From Cafeteria roenbergensis (taxonomy: Eukaryota > Sar > Bigyra > Bicosoecida > Cafeteriaceae), in assembly GCA_008330645.1 (NCBI GenBank), contig VLTN01000004.1, positions 744,001 to 808,000 of the forward strand: a stretch of 64,000 nucleotides of DNA, in the 5' to 3' direction. The notes below the pieces were generated by a model. That model worked only from the letters and a program-made list of their open reading frames with translations, searched no databases and had not been told where the DNA came from. A program made the translations under genes and the position numbers. Positions 21,101 through 34,050 of the stretch are shown here, in pieces (the stretch's first letter is position 1; each line of letters opens with the position of its first letter).

Positions 21101-21955
21101 AGCTCATCGTCCTCGAGCTCGTTGTAGCCGAACTCCTCGATGAGCTCGGCCACGCGTGCCTCGCTCAGACCGTTCTCGAGGTCCGCCTGCAGCGCAGCGA
21201 GGATGGGGAAGGGGCAGAGGGCGAGGCGGAAGCGAGATGGCGGGTTGCCGGCGGCCCTCGAAACTTTGGCAAATCCGCAGCAGCTGCCGGCATCGCTTCA
21301 ACTTCAACATGGCAGCTTCAAGCCGGCCATGGCAATCGTGACGCGGCATGTCGAGGGAGGCTTCGCGGCCGCCCCCGGGCCGTGGCACCGTGGGGCGCCT
21401 CGGTGAATGGATTGGAGGCAAGGCCGCCGAGACACTGGCGTGGCGCTGACCCCGAGGGGAGGGAGGGCCGTTGGCACTTTCGCACCCCGCGACGCGCGGC
21501 TTGGCGGCTCCCAGCGCGCAAGCCTCGCCGGCGGCGCTGGCCACTGGCACCGCACCCCCACAGGACTGCCCGTTGGAACTGGCTTCAAGCGGGTACCATG
21601 CCCGCCCGCATCTCGGCGGCTCCGGGGAACCAGGGAGCCGGCCGACCAATTGCGCGCCACGAGAGCGAAGCGGCTTGCGGACCGCCCCCAACGTCCCTTC
21701 GCCAACGGTTCCGCCCCAAAGGGCTTCCCGGCCGATGCCCCTCGGGCACAAGACACAGCCTCCCGCCTTCTTCCTCGACCACGGACCCGCGGCCGGGCCA
21801 GGCTCGCGGGGGGCGGGCGGGTGCAGCCCTCGGCAAAAGACGAGGCGCGATCATTTCGGCTGGCTCACGGACTCGAAGATGAGCTGCTCCGCGGCATCGG
21901 CCCGGTCGGCGGCCTCCTTGACGTTGCCCGAAAGAAGGGGCTTCTTGTCCGTCAT
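18115..21955 (-). CDS. PMA1: Plasma-membrane P-type H+-ATPase (P3A)
   Basis: Exports protons using ATP. Two exons: 21955-21869 (29 codons) and 21186-18115, giving 1,052 aa. Exon 1 (MTDKKPLLSGNVKEAADRA...) joins ADLENGLSEARVAELIEEFGYNEL, the cation-ATPase N-terminal motif. Landmarks: PFLKFLSYFWGPMPIMIW (M1), TGES at 192-195, SIPIAMQ in M4, the phosphorylated Asp348 in DKTGTLT, the KGAPQ nucleotide-binding motif, TGDGVNDAP near 610, and a C-terminal transmembrane bundle. The SIPIAMQ form and overall order match P3A pumps rather than Ca2+ or Na+/K+ pumps. The final about 50 residues form a short coiled coil (VQKLEDEIRMLKKVLLE) with an Ala/Gly tail, which replaces the plant R-domain. The 682-bp intron is the longest found here. 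Codon use is strongly biased to C-ending codons, suggesting high expression. Confidence 0.93.
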
Positions 21956-22605
21956 GGTTGCAGGCGGGGGATCCGAACTGCGGCTCCCTGTGTGAAGCTC
22001 CGACGAGAGCTTGCACGAGTGAGCCTGGCCGATGCTCAAGTTGCCGAAAGTGCGACGTCGGGCGCGGCAGAGCGCAGCTGCGGGTTGGACGAGCCCTGGG
22101 CATCCTGCTCGACTCGAGGCGTGCGCCCGGTGGCGAGGTGCGGCGTGTGCTGCATCGACGGGCATCGTCGTCGCGCTCCAGGCGCGCGCGCATCGGTGCG
22201 CTTCCCCCGGGGCGCTGCTCACTGCCACCTCGAACGCGCGCTGTGGGCTGCTGCTTAATTTGTTCGACTCGCGAGTGCAAGCGACCGCTGCCCGCGGCTA
22301 GATCCTGTCCCAGGCCCGGGAGCGACCGCCGCATGCCGAGCCAAGGCAGAGACGCAGTGCGGCCAGGGGCATTGCAGCTTGCACAAGGCGCGCCGCGCGT
22401 CTGCGTCGGCGCCGAGGCTGGATTGCACAGCTGACCGCCGGGCGCGGAATCGCAACTGCGAGCAGAGCCGACGGGCCGCCATGTTGCACTGCCGAGCCAG
22501 CCAGCAAGCCGCCCGCGGCCCGGCACCAGCCAGGGCGGGCCAGCCCCCAGTCGCAGGGAGCTCGGGCCCCACGGGAACGGGGCCGGGCGTTCCCAGGCTG
22601 CATCC
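21956..22605. promoter_or_regulatory. Divergent intergenic region, H+-ATPase / FAB1
   Basis: About 650 bp between two divergent starts. There is no convincing ORF. It is assumed to contain both promoters, and no defined element was recognised. Confidence 0.4.
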
Positions 22606-25393
22606 ATGTCAAGTGAGGCTTCGCGCCGCGCCGGGGTTGCCGTGTGCGTCCGAATGCTTGCTGCGCGCGGCGTGCAAGCGGGGAGCAGGCGGGGCCTGTC
22701 GCGCGGCGCGCGCGGGTGCGCCTGTACTCCCATCCTCTTGCCCTTTCGGCCGTTGCGCGCGCCGCAGTCCCGTTGACGACCCGCGGCCGCGGCGGAGACT
22801 GGATGCCGGACGAGTCCGCCTCAGCCTGCACGCAGTGCGGCGCGCCTTTCGGCTGGTTTCGTCGAAGGCACCACTGCAGGTTTTGCGGGCGCATTTTTTG
22901 CAACGCGTGCTCGTCTCACCGCTTCGACGGGTCCAAGTACGGGCTTGGCACGCGCGACCGCGTCTGCGACGGCTGCTTTGCAATCGAAACATCCCTCGAG
23001 ACGCGCGCCATCGGCCGAGGCAGCAAGCCCGGGTCGCAGGCTGCAGCTGCTGCAAGCAGGTCGGCACAGCTTGGCCCGACCGCGGCCACTCGGCTGGCGC
23101 TGGCGGCCGGCCAGTCGTCCTCTGGCGGGGCCGATGCGGGCAAGGGCAGGCCGCACGGCCCGGCATCCAGGCCCAGCGGGACGCCTGACCCAGCTTCCCG
23201 GGGAACGGGCCACCCGGAGGACGCGCGCAGCGGCAGCGGGGTCGGCTCGCATGCCACTCCTGGCTCTCAATCGGCCGTCGGGAACCAGCCCGCCCTCGGC
23301 TCGGGAGCCGGCTCTGCCGAAGGCTCGGCGCCCGCGCGCCGAGTTGGGCGAGCGCTTGAGACCGCCCCGTCCGCCACTGGTGTCGCTGCGAAGGACGCCG
23401 TATGGGCGGTGTCCGGCCGCGTCGGCAGCCTCCGGTCGGCGTCTGCCGCTGCTGCCTGGGGCACGCTGGCTCACTCGCACGCCTGGTCCGGCCCCGGATC
23501 GGCGCCGTCGCGCTTTGCGGATTCGGGCGGGCACAGGCCGCCACCGCCGCCGCTGCTCCGGCCGCCCACGACGCTTGCGCAGGCGGCTGCTCGAGACTGC
23601 ATGCTGCGATGGGCGCAGATCCACTCGGCGCAGGCAGCCTGGCGCATTGTGGGGACCTCCCCTGCTCTCATGGCAGGAGGACACGGGCGCCACTGGGCCG
23701 TCCTGCTCACCAGCCTCGCCTGGAGGGCGGTGGCAACTGCAGCCCCGGATGTGAGGGCGGGCGACCCCAGCGACCCCCGAGCCACAGTGAAGATCAAGAC
23801 CTTGCGGGGCGGCCCCCGCGGCGACATGGGCGCAGCTTGGCAGCACGCGGCTTCAATGGGCCTCGCAGAGCCCCTTGAGGCGGTGCTGCCCCGGGCCGAG
23901 TCCGCTGGGGCTGGTGGCCCTCGAGGCGGCGGGACCGGCGCTCCTGCCTCTCAGGCAGACGCCGGGCGAGACCTGTTCCACGACAGCCCGGACCAAGGGC
24001 GAGCACGCGGCCCCTCTCCGGGCCAGGCGAAGTCAGGGCAGGGCTCCAGCCGCAAGGCCCCCGGCGCGCTGCCAGTTAGGGAGGACGGCGAGCAGCTGCC
24101 GCAGGCGCGGCCACAGCCTGCCGAGGCGGCGGGGGCAGACGCCGCACCTGCAGCGGGGAAGGATGAGACAGAGCAAGCATCAGCAGCAGCGCCGTCTCCC
24201 TGGGAGAAGCAGGCGGCCGCGTACGCTGCCGTGGGGGCCTGGCCCGGCTGCTGCGCGCTGGTGCGAGGCGTGGTGTTCCGGAAGGCTCTGCCGCTCAAGG
24301 GCATGGCGCCCGACGTCCGAGCCCCGCGGGTGCTCCTGCTGGACGACGCGCTGACCTTCGGAGGCGGGCACCGCCACGATATGGACCATGCGGGGCAGAC
24401 GGCGCACGATGGGGGCATGCACGGGTACGGGGCCGACGACGACACCCCTTCCCGGTCGGCGGGGGACAAGAGCAGGGCTGGCGGCGGGGCCGGAGGCGGT
24501 CGTGCTTCTGGTGGTGGCGGCGGTGCTGGCGGTGGAGGCGGCGCAGGCGGCGGAGGCGACCAGTCTGTTCGCACAGGCGGCGACGGGCGAAACGATAGCG
24601 GCGGCGCCCATCGCTCTGGTGGTGGGGGCGGCGGCAGCGGCGGCGGCAGCGGCGATGCCGGCAGCAGCGCCGCTCACATTGCTGCGGGCATGGTCGAATT
24701 CGGCATGACCCGCATGCAGGCGGTGCTGCAGCAGGAAGACGTCTACTGCGGCATGCTGGTGCGCAAAATCGCGGCGCTCCAGCCGACGCTCGTACTCTGC
24801 TCGCAAGGCATTGCCCGGCCTGTGCTCGAGGAGCTTGCGATGCAAGGAGTGGTCGCGGTTCCCTTCGTGAAGCGGGGCGTGCTTGTCCGTGTGTCCCGCG
24901 CGACAGGCGCGGCAGTCGTGCCTTCGGTGAACCACCTGGACAAGCTCCCTCGGGCGGCCGTCATTGGCCGCGCCCGGCGGTTTCGTGTGGAGCCCATTTC
25001 GCTGCTGCCTCCCGGCACGTCCTTTCCAGAGGCCGAGGTTCAGGTCGGTGGCGGGCTCGGGCGCGTTGCTGGCCTCCACCCAGGCGAGAGCGCCTCTGCA
25101 GCAACGCGCGCGGTGGTGGAGCGAGCCCGCGCGATGCGGGCCGCCACAGCGTCGCTTATGCGCGTCGACGCCAACCCAGGGCAGCAGGGCTGCACTGTGA
25201 TTCTGCGCGGAGGCCCCGCCGCTCTCAAGTCTGCTAAGGCAGCCCTCCGGGCCATCCTGCCCGTCGTGTACACCACCGTTTGCGAAGCCTCTTGCCTTGT
25301 GGACATGGGCCTCGCCCACCCTGCCATAGCCCGGGCCATTCTCGCGGACCACTATGGCCGGCGACCTCAGGGGCAGGCGACCTTTTCTGGTGC

Positions 25394-25427
<34 letters not shown>

Positions 25428-28400
25428 ACCCATAGCACCGCCTCAGTCTCCACGGCAGTCCCGTCGGCGCTGCGGGAGTCGCTGCGCGGGTCCTCGTCGG
25501 CCACGCAGGAGTACCGTCCCGGTTCCCTGCCCGCTGCGGCCGCGCCCATTCTTGCCCGTGCGTCCGCCTTGGCAGCTGGGTCTTTGCCACCCCGCCCTGA
25601 GACCGATCGGGCCGCGCCGACTCGCGCCGCGGTACCGCCGTCGCCAGCGCAGTCACCCCCGCTGCGCCCCCTGGACGCTGTGCCCGGCCTGGCCGCGGTC
25701 TCAGCTGCCGGTGTGCCAGGCCCCGGCATTGCAGTGAGCGGAAGAGTCGGCGCCCGCCCGTCGGCGCCCGCCGCATCCCCGGAAGCGTCGCTTCGAGCTG
25801 CTGTGTCGAAGCAAAGGGAGGACGTTCCCAGCGCGGCCTTGCACGCTGCGGTGAGGGGGACGTGGGGGACGGCGCCTGCAGCGCCGGCGCCAGCTGCGGG
25901 GGCTCCGCCCGCACACCCTTCCGGCCCGCGCTCTGATGCCCCGTCGCTGGACCTGCCACGCGCGCAGTCCAACGGCACCGATCCCGAGGCGAAGCCGTCG
26001 AGTGCCGGCCTTGCGCCGGCAGGAGGGGGGCCGCGAGACGAGTTCAGGCTGGACAGCGTCGGCGACGCCCCCGGGCGCTCGGCCACTCCCAGCCCCGCCC
26101 CCATTGCGGCGGGACCGGCGGCGTTGCCCATCCTCTCGTCCGCGGCCGCCGCGCGCCTTGAGGCGGCCATTGGGCTTGTCCTCCCCTTCGTCCTCTTCTC
26201 GCCTCGTATGGAGGCCGCGGCAACCGCGTCTGCAGCCGCGTCCGGGCTCCCAGAGGACCTGGCTCGGGTGGCCGCGCTTCGCGCCGCCATGCCTCAGCGA
26301 GCGGAGGCACTGATGCGCGTCGCCCGGACTTCCCTGCCGGAGCTTGGTCCCAGGCTGCACAACGAGCTCGGCCTGGGCCGCAGGGCAGCCGCGGCTGCCG
26401 CCGTGTCCATCGCCAGCGCCCGGCGTGTTCTACAGCAGCAAGCCGCCGCCGGGAACCCCGTGTCGGGGGCCGTGGCCACCGCAGCGTCCGCAGCCATCTC
26501 CATCGCCCTCCGCGCTGCCGAGGAGGCACGCAACCCGTCGCTGCCTCAAGCAGCGGCGTTCCTGACGGAGGCCTCAGCCGCGGCTTGTGCCGGCTCGATC
26601 GTCCTCGCGGCCACGGCCGGCCCGGCTGCTGCCCCCCCCATGACCGTGGTTCCCCTCCCCCACTTCCTGATGGGCGACTCCGCGAGCCCCGACACGGCTG
26701 GCTGGCGCCGGCCGCTGAGGCTGGCGCTGCGTTGCGTGCACGCCGCCACGCTGGCCCCGTTCGCTGCATCGCGCGACAAGGCGTCTGAGGACCTGCTCTT
26801 TCGCCTGGCGGACTCCGCCCCCGTGGTGCCCAGGGCCGTCTCTGCGGCGCTGTCGTTCTCCCGGCCTGGCGCGTGGCTGCTGGCGGACAGCAGGCGGCGG
26901 CGCCGGTGCGAGCAACAGGTTGAAAGCTCCGCGCACCGTGCGGGCCATGGCAGCCGCGCAGGCGGCGACTTGCAGCCGGCGAGCGAGGCCAAGGCCGGCG
27001 CGTCCGCAGCGTCCGTGCCGGCCCCATCCCAGCAGCGGCAGGGCGGTGCGGCGAGACTGCGCTCCCTCGCGCCGCCCCTGACGTCTCAGGACGTGTCAGA
27101 AGCCCTGGAGGCCGTGGGGGCCGGCCTCGCCGGGTTCGAGAGGCAGGCAGAGGCAGCGGCGGCCAGTGCCCCCCCTCCCTGGGCCACGTCTGACATCTTC
27201 TCGGAGCTTTCTCGCCCCGAGCTAGGCGCCGACGTTCCCGGGGTTGGTCTCGACGAGCCCCTCGAGGTGCTCGCCATGGCAGAAACGGTCACCGTGAGCA
27301 AGTCGCCATACCACCGCGACAACCACGGGAAGTCCCATCCGGTGCTCGGCTGCTCCCCGGTGTGGCGCATCTGCCGCGCTGGGGCCCCGGGCGATACCAC
27401 TCTCTCAGAGTTCCTCCACAGCGTTGCAGGCTCGGCGACGATTGACGTGCCGGTGCTGGACCAGGACGAGGACGACGACAGCGGCTTCCCTGGTCCAGTG
27501 GCCCTGTTTGGGCTCGCCGACGCGGGCACCGCCGTGGTAAAGCGGGTCAACACCCTGGCCACGACGCGGACTTGGTGGCTCGGCACAGGCCGCATCGAGG
27601 CCAGGGTGGTGCGGCTGGGCCGAGCAGTCAACGTTGCGGACCACGCCCCCCCCACGGAGCCACTGCCCGCAGTGATGCGGAGCCCGGCTCTGCCAGAGCG
27701 ACTGCGCACCGGTGCTTCGGCGTCCTCGGGCGGTTCCGTCGCGGCGTCGCCGCGGCTGCTTCCCGATGGCGGCGGGTACGCTGCTTCGGCAGGGAAGGCA
27801 GCTTCGGGCGCCTCGTCCGGCGCGGGCAAGGCCAGCGTTGTGCCGCCCTCCCCGATGCTGCGGCCGGGGGCCCAGCCTCGCTCAGGGAGCAACTCGCCGC
27901 GCGGAAGAGGCGGTGCAGCGCCAGGTGCCGGGGCGTCGGCTGGCCAGCACTCGCGCGCGGAGCTTATGCGGCGCCCCACGCTGAGGATCCTGCCGATGAG
28001 CGAGGTGTCGGACACGGAAGTGCTCTGTTTCGGCACGTGCCCCAAGCAGAACCTTCGCTCTCCGGCCTGCCTCCTCTCGCGCGGCGCAGGCCAGCTCTCC
28101 CTGACGCGATTCGTCGAGATGTTCCTGTGCAACCGTTCCGTCGCCGCCTACCAGCCGGCTGTCACCGGCCACCTGCTGCCGGCCGCCTCGCAGGTTCGCC
28201 GCATGTTTGTGCTCGGCGCTCACGCGGTGGAATTCCGGTACGTTCCTGTGCCAGTTCTTGAGGTGGCCACCCGGCGGATCCTGCCGAGGGCGGAGTCGTG
28301 GGCGGCCAAGGAGCGTGACTCGCGCCTGGCCGCACTGCTGTCCGAGGCGAGCCGGGTCCACTCTGGCCAAATGGAGAGGCACGAGCGCTGCTGCTTCGCG

Positions 28401-31400
28401 CTGGGAGTCGACCAGGCCTCCATCGCGTCCTCCTCCCGCGCCCATGCAAACCGCACGGCCGACACCGGCGAGGGCGCCCCTTCGACACCAGCGAGGCCCG
28501 GCGCCGGGCCCGCTGGGCGGGGCTCGCCCTTCGGAGCGCAGAACCTTCCCGGAGCGCGGTTCACCACCCCGGACGAGATTCGAGTCACTGCCATCGAGCT
28601 GGCGGTCGAGGTCGCCACAGCCAGCAAAGCCGCCAGAGACTTTGCAGTCGCGCGAGCCACAGCCATCACGGCGGCGGCCGAGGCCGGGGCAGCTCTTCCC
28701 CGGCTGTGGTCCGGCTGCGACGAGGACGCGAGCTGTGACGCTCTCGCGGCCTCCACCGCGGCCTGGCGCTGGGCCACCAGGGCGCACGCCGCGGAAGAGT
28801 CCCTGGCCCGCCTTGAACTTGTGGTGGACAAGGTCTTTGGAACCGGCGTGCCCGTTGTGGGGGCCGTGGTCAACCTGGGGCCGCCAGCGTCCATCAAGCA
28901 GGCCCTCGAGCAGTCTGGGGCCGGCAAACAGGCCCCAGCGCCCGCCTCCGCTGCCGCGACGCTGCCGCTCTCACCGCAGCTGCAGATGCAGCTCAAGCAA
29001 CAGCAGCAGCAACAGCAACAGCTGCAGCAGCAGCTGCAGAGTGCGACACTGGCGGGCCAGCACGTGGCCCGCTCGACGTCGCGGCGCTCCAACTCGACGG
29101 CAGGGCCACTTTCTCCGACCCTCGGCCCCGCAAGAGACAGCATTCCCGGGGGCGTCACTGCGGGGGGCGCGGATGCTGCTGCGAGGCTTGTGGGGGGCGG
29201 TGACGCTTCCGAGCCGAGGGCGCGCAGGCAGACAGACGCGCCCCCGCCGACGAAGCGCAGCAACCCCACGTCCGCGTCAGCCACTCTCACCGCAGCGACG
29301 GGACGGTACCCGCCAACCGCATCGCGCAGCCTGCGAGGCCCCGGCGCTGGGGTGCGGTCGTCGAGGGCTCTGCCGGCCGCGTGGATGGCGCAGCTTGAGC
29401 AGAGTTCCAAGAGCCGCACGGGCACCAGCGAGTCTGGAGAGCAGGCGTCGTCGGATTCGCGCCCTGGGAACGCTGGCCCCGAGGCGGGGAGGCGCGACTC
29501 CGGCGAGGGCGGCGACCCGTCCGGGAGCGCGCCTGCTGCAGACGGTTCAGCGTCTGAGGCCGACACGCCGTCGGCGTTTGGCGGGAAGGCCACGAGCGCG
29601 TCCGAGTCGCGCGAGCCCCGCGCTGGCCGCTCGGACGCCGCGAGCGGCTCGAGGAGCTTTGACGCCACGGACGCCCCATCCGAGACGGGCAATGCATCCG
29701 AGTCGTCGCACCGAAGGAGCAGAGGGCTGGCGTCTCTCGGGGGCACCACTGCCGGCGGCGGGGAGCCGGGGTTCGGCTCCGCGGCACACTCGGATGCCGA
29801 CGCTGCCCACACGCCGTCGACGTCCGACCCCGGAGCGAGAGCTGCGCCGGCACCCGCGGGCTCGGGAGTGACTCCCTCCACGACGCCTGCAGGGCACGCG
29901 GAGTCGGCGAGCGCGCCAGCAGCCGGGGCCGGAGGCGCTGCAGCGGCAGCGGCGAAGGCTGCTGCGGACGCAGCGGCGTCCGCTGCAGCCAAGGCGCCCA
30001 CACCTGTCCCGCAAAGTCCCCAGCGCGACGCGACCCGCGGCAAGGTCCCCGTGGTGACTCGCCTCTTCCCCGGAATGGAGCTTGCCGTCGGGGGCGGGAC
30101 TGCCGACTTTGGGCTGGCCCCCGGCGTTGACGGGAGCGTTGCGCCGCTCGACCCCAGCCTCAGCGGGTCCGTCGTGGCTCACGCGCTCCTCTCCGCGTCG
30201 TATTGGCAGAGCCTGACTGAGGGAGTCAGCCACATTCAGCTGCGGCAGGACCCCGCTCCGCAAGGGGGCTCGGCCTCCTCACGCGCAGCGACGGCTGCGG
30301 CTGTGGCTGCAGCCATCAGCGCGTCTTCTGCCAGAGGCCGCCGGCCCGTCGAGTCGCCAAAGTCCCCTCCCCCCAGCCCGGCGGAACCCAGCGGGCCTGC
30401 CAGCGCGGCCGCATCAACGGCATCCGGTGCTGTGCCCGCGGCGGGGGCGACGGCAGCGGCAAGGACACCTGCCGGCAGCGACGGCGAGGCTCCATCGTCG
30501 CCCCCCGCCAGCCCCACCGCAAAGGCCTCGTGGCAGGACGGCGCGCCGCAAAGTGTCAAGGCAGCCCACGCCTCAGCTGCTCGGCGACGCGCCGTGAGCG
30601 TGGGCTCGCGCAAGCCCGCCTCGCAGCAGAACGCCGATGGAGAGAACCCCACTCGCGCCCCGCGGGGGGCCGACTCCGCCGGCGCCGCAGCCGACGCAGT
30701 GTCGCCGGGCAGCAGCGCGGACGAAGCAGGTGGCAGCAAGGCCGGCGGAAGCTCGTCGCGCGGCAGGCCGTCGGCGTGGAGCCCAGCGCGAGAGGGCGGC
30801 TCTTCCGGGTCCAGCGCTCGTCGGTCGCGCTCTCTCGATGTCGCAGCAGACCGAGCGCTGGTAAAGGGCGTTCGCTTCTCCGTGGAGGTGCCTCCTCCGG
30901 CTGCAAGTCGCGTCCGGCTGCCTGGAGCGGCCAAGGCAGAAGCTGCGGCGACTGCCACGGCGCTCACGGAAGCCGCTGCGAGGCAGCAGGGTGGCGGCGA
31001 GGGCGCGGACGCCGCAGGCCGCACCGCCGGCGCTGCTCTCGCCGCGGCCACGGAGGCGGGGACGCTTGACCAGCCGGAGCCGGTGCGAGTGTTCTCCGAG
31101 ACTCTGGGGCATTCGGCCGAGTCCGGGGTGGCGGTGAAGAGCGGCCCGGCCGCCATGGCCGACGAGAGGGGAGCGGCTCGGCACTTGTCGCAAGCTGCCG
31201 ACGGCCTCATTATGGCGCGCACTTCGGCGCGGCGGGCGCTGCATAGCAGCGGGGCTCGCAGCCGCAGCAGCGGGGCGGCCGGCCCCTCTCGCAGCGCGCC
31301 CCGAGAGCTGGCCACCGCCCAGCCGGCCTCGCCTGTCGTGCGCGGCCGGAAGGGCGGCGCCTTTGGCGGCGCCCTCGGCAGGATCGCGCTGCTGCGCAGC

Positions 31401-33715
31401 GGCCAGTGGCGCGGCTCGGAGGAGCTGGCGGAGGAAGAGGCCACTCCGGCCGACCTCGTGTCCAAGTCCCGCCTTGCAGCCAAGCGGGCCAGCGAGGGCG
31501 CCGAGGCGGCCGCAGTGCAGTCCCACAAAGAGAGCGCGACGGCTCGCGGGTCCACCGCAGCGAAGCTCTCGGCTTCGGCGTCACAGGGGTCCGGCACCAG
31601 CGACAAGAAGGGCAGGAGCGGCGGGCAGCCGTCTCGCTACGAGCTCCGCCGCGTGAGCACCCGCCAGACGCTTAGCAGCCTCCGGGGCCGTCTTCGGGCT
31701 GCCACGTCGTCCACGGGCGGGGCGAAGCTGTCGCCCACCGCGTCGGGCGCAGACGACGGGGCAGCAAAGTACCCCGGCGGCGGTCACACGTCTCGCAGCA
31801 CTGGGGACGGGCTGGCCCGCGAGCTGTCCGTTCTCTCCTCGAGCGCGCTGACAGACGGGTCCATGCAGCCCTCCGGGTCTCTGCTGGAGGAGGCCCCGAC
31901 CGCCAAGGGGTCGGGCGACGTCGGCGCCGAGCGCCCGCTCGGGCCAGAGCGGTCGGGCGAGCAGAGGGGCGCCCTTGCGGCAGCAAGCGCGGCCAGCCAC
32001 ACGCAGACGTCCGACACGCCGCCTCCCGCCGGCGGGTGCCTCCCGCCGCTGCCGGAAGCGGCCCGGGAGGGTTCCGAGGACGCGGGCGCAGTGTTCGAGC
32101 CCACCCACCCGCTGTGGTCCCGGGGCTGCTTCGGGCGCACGCTGGCCCTGACGCCGGAGGAGATCCTGCTCAGCAGCGTGGGGCAGGACGTCGTCGTGGC
32201 GAGCGAGGGCCAGGGCCGCGACGGAAGCGTCAAGCTGCGCGTCTCCTGCCTGTGGGCGACGCACTTCCACGCGCTCAGGCAGCTTTGCCTTGGCTCCCAG
32301 CGCTCCTTCGTGGAGTCCCTGGCCATTTCCAGCGCATGGAGGACGTCGGGGGGCAAGTCGGGGTCGACGTTCGAGCGGTCTCAAGACCACCGGTTCGTGG
32401 TCAAGGCCGTGAGCCGAAACGAGTTCACCGGCTTCACGCGGAACGCCCTCGCCTATTTCGACCACATGCGGGAGGCCCTGTGTGGGAGCATCGTCGACCC
32501 GGACATGCGCCACCTCGACGGCTCCGCTGCGGCGCCGCGCCTGGTTCGCAGCCGCCGTCCCTCCTTCCTCGTCCGCATCCTCGGCGCGTTCGAGGTCAAC
32601 GTGTCCTTCACGCCCCCGACGCCCCAAGGCGCTGCAGCCCGCTTCTCGCGCGCTCGCGGCCCCACCACCAAGAGCTTCACGCGCAACGTGCTTGTGATGG
32701 AGAACCTGTGGTACGGCACCACGGTGCCTCGCGGCCTCAAGTTCGACCTCAAGGGCAAGGCCAGGAACATTCAAGCCTCGGACGAGGCCCGCGAGGCCAT
32801 CAACCGGGCCAGGCACGCGGAGTCCGAGCGGGCGCATGCAGCCGCGCAGGCGGAGCACGGGCCGCAGGCCGCGGGGCTGGCCGCCGACCGGAGCCCAGGG
32901 GTCGGACCCACCGCGGGTCCCGACGCGGCCGGCACGGGTGCTGGCGCAAGCCCGGACAAGGCCGAGAAGAGCACGGTCCTGCTCGACAGCGACTTCCTCA
33001 TGCTCACGGAGGGCCAGCCCCTCGCCCTCACCGGTGAGCCCTCGCTGCGCCTCGAACAGGCACCTGCGCCGCTCCCCATGCCTCTCGCTCCCGAGACGCG
33101 TCGCCGCGTCGGCATTGTCAAAGCCAGGCCGTCGACGCCCAGAGTCTGCACGCCGATCGCTCGGTCTGCTCCTGCCCGCCTTTGCCGCTCCCATGCGCTT
33201 CGCCCGCGATGTCACACTCCCGCCCCCGCGCCGCCCCCTCGCCCACACTCGCAGAAACGAGCATGGCTGTGCTCATGGACGGCCTGCGCGGCGACACGGA
33301 GTTCCTCTGCGATTGCAGGGCCATGGACTACTCGCTGCTGGTGGGCGTCAACTCCTCGGCGGGCCGCATCGTCGTGGGCATCATTGACTACGCGAACACC
33401 TTCACAACCACAAAGTTTATCGAGCACGCCTTCAAGAGCATTATCGAGTCGGACGCGACAGTGCAGGCGCCAGCTCGGTACCGCTCGCGTATGCTCCGCG
33501 CCGTCCGGGCGTACTTCATGCCCGTCCCCACGCGCCTTGCGGGCCCGGCGATTGCGCTCGGCTTGCGCTCTCCCACGCCCGTGGACTCGCTCGGCTCCCT
33601 GTGGGAGGCGGAGCACGCGGCCATCGACAGCGAAGCAGACGCCCATGGCTGGCGCCTGGCCAGCGCGCCGGCAAGGTCCTTGGCAGAGCCGGTGCTCGGA
33701 GTGTCGCAGAGCTGA
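22606..33715 (+). CDS. FAB1: FAB1/PIKfyve phosphatidylinositol-3-phosphate 5-kinase
   Basis: Makes PI(3,5)P2 on endosomes. Main exons are 22768-33033 and 33255-33715. An optional 7-bp first exon (22606-22612, ATGTCAA) splices in frame; otherwise the start is ATG 22803. Length is about 3,563-3,577 aa, far above the usual 1,800-2,300. Domains, numbered from 22803: FYVE zinc finger at 1-70 with WMPDES, RRRHHCRFCG and a terminal CDGC; TCP1/chaperonin-like domain at about 485-850 (VRGVVFRKALPLKGM, QQEDVYCGMLVRKI, TVILRGG); Cys-rich CCR domain at about 1495-1830 (SPYHRDNHGKSHP, CFGTCPKQNLRSP); PIP-kinase domain from about 3150 (HRFVVKAVSRNEF, LKFDLKGKARN, then MDYSLLVG and VGIIDYANTFT in the last exon). 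Linkers are disordered, rich in Ala/Ser/Gly, with poly-Gln runs at about 25399-25424 and 28995-29040. The intron lies inside the kinase domain just before MDYSLLVG. Confidence 0.92.
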
Positions 33716-34050
33716 TTGGACCTACTTGCGGAGCGGCGGCCGCGAGCGCCTCGCGCCACCCCCTTGTACCCCGCACCCCAGAAGGAGCGTGCCTGTCTTG
33801 CGGGGCCGGGAGTGCGCTTGGTTGCGCCCGCTGTTCTGGCGTTTCATACGGGCTTGCGTTGGAACAATGCGTCACCCCAGTATCACATCGCTCACGAACA
33901 CACAGCCGTGCCACGCACAGCAGCTCACACACATCGCCTCCAACGCCGCAGTTCCTCCCACGCCAAGCCTCCCGCCCTCCCGAGGGCCTCCTGCACCTCT
34001 TTGCACGAGGATGCGGCCGACGTGCTGGTCGCTCACACGCCCGACCGGCT
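33716..34050. other. Convergent intergenic region, FAB1 / COQ7
   Basis: 335 bp between converging stops, with CACACA-type stretches near 33900-33935. No gene seen. Confidence 0.4.

Noticed and set aside
18271-21882. Long plus-strand open frame of about 1,200 codons opposite the H+-ATPase gene
   Set aside because: It is the mirror frame of a strongly C-biased coding region; composition is Gly/Glu/Asp/Val repeats with no domain. The minus-strand ATPase explains it.
22240-22300. tRNA-like TTCGACTC word
   Set aside because: No acceptor stem, D arm or anticodon arm can be folded around it.
28220-31606. Minus-strand frames of 450-600 codons inside the FAB1 gene
   Set aside because: Low-complexity mirror frames of the FAB1 linker; no domain.
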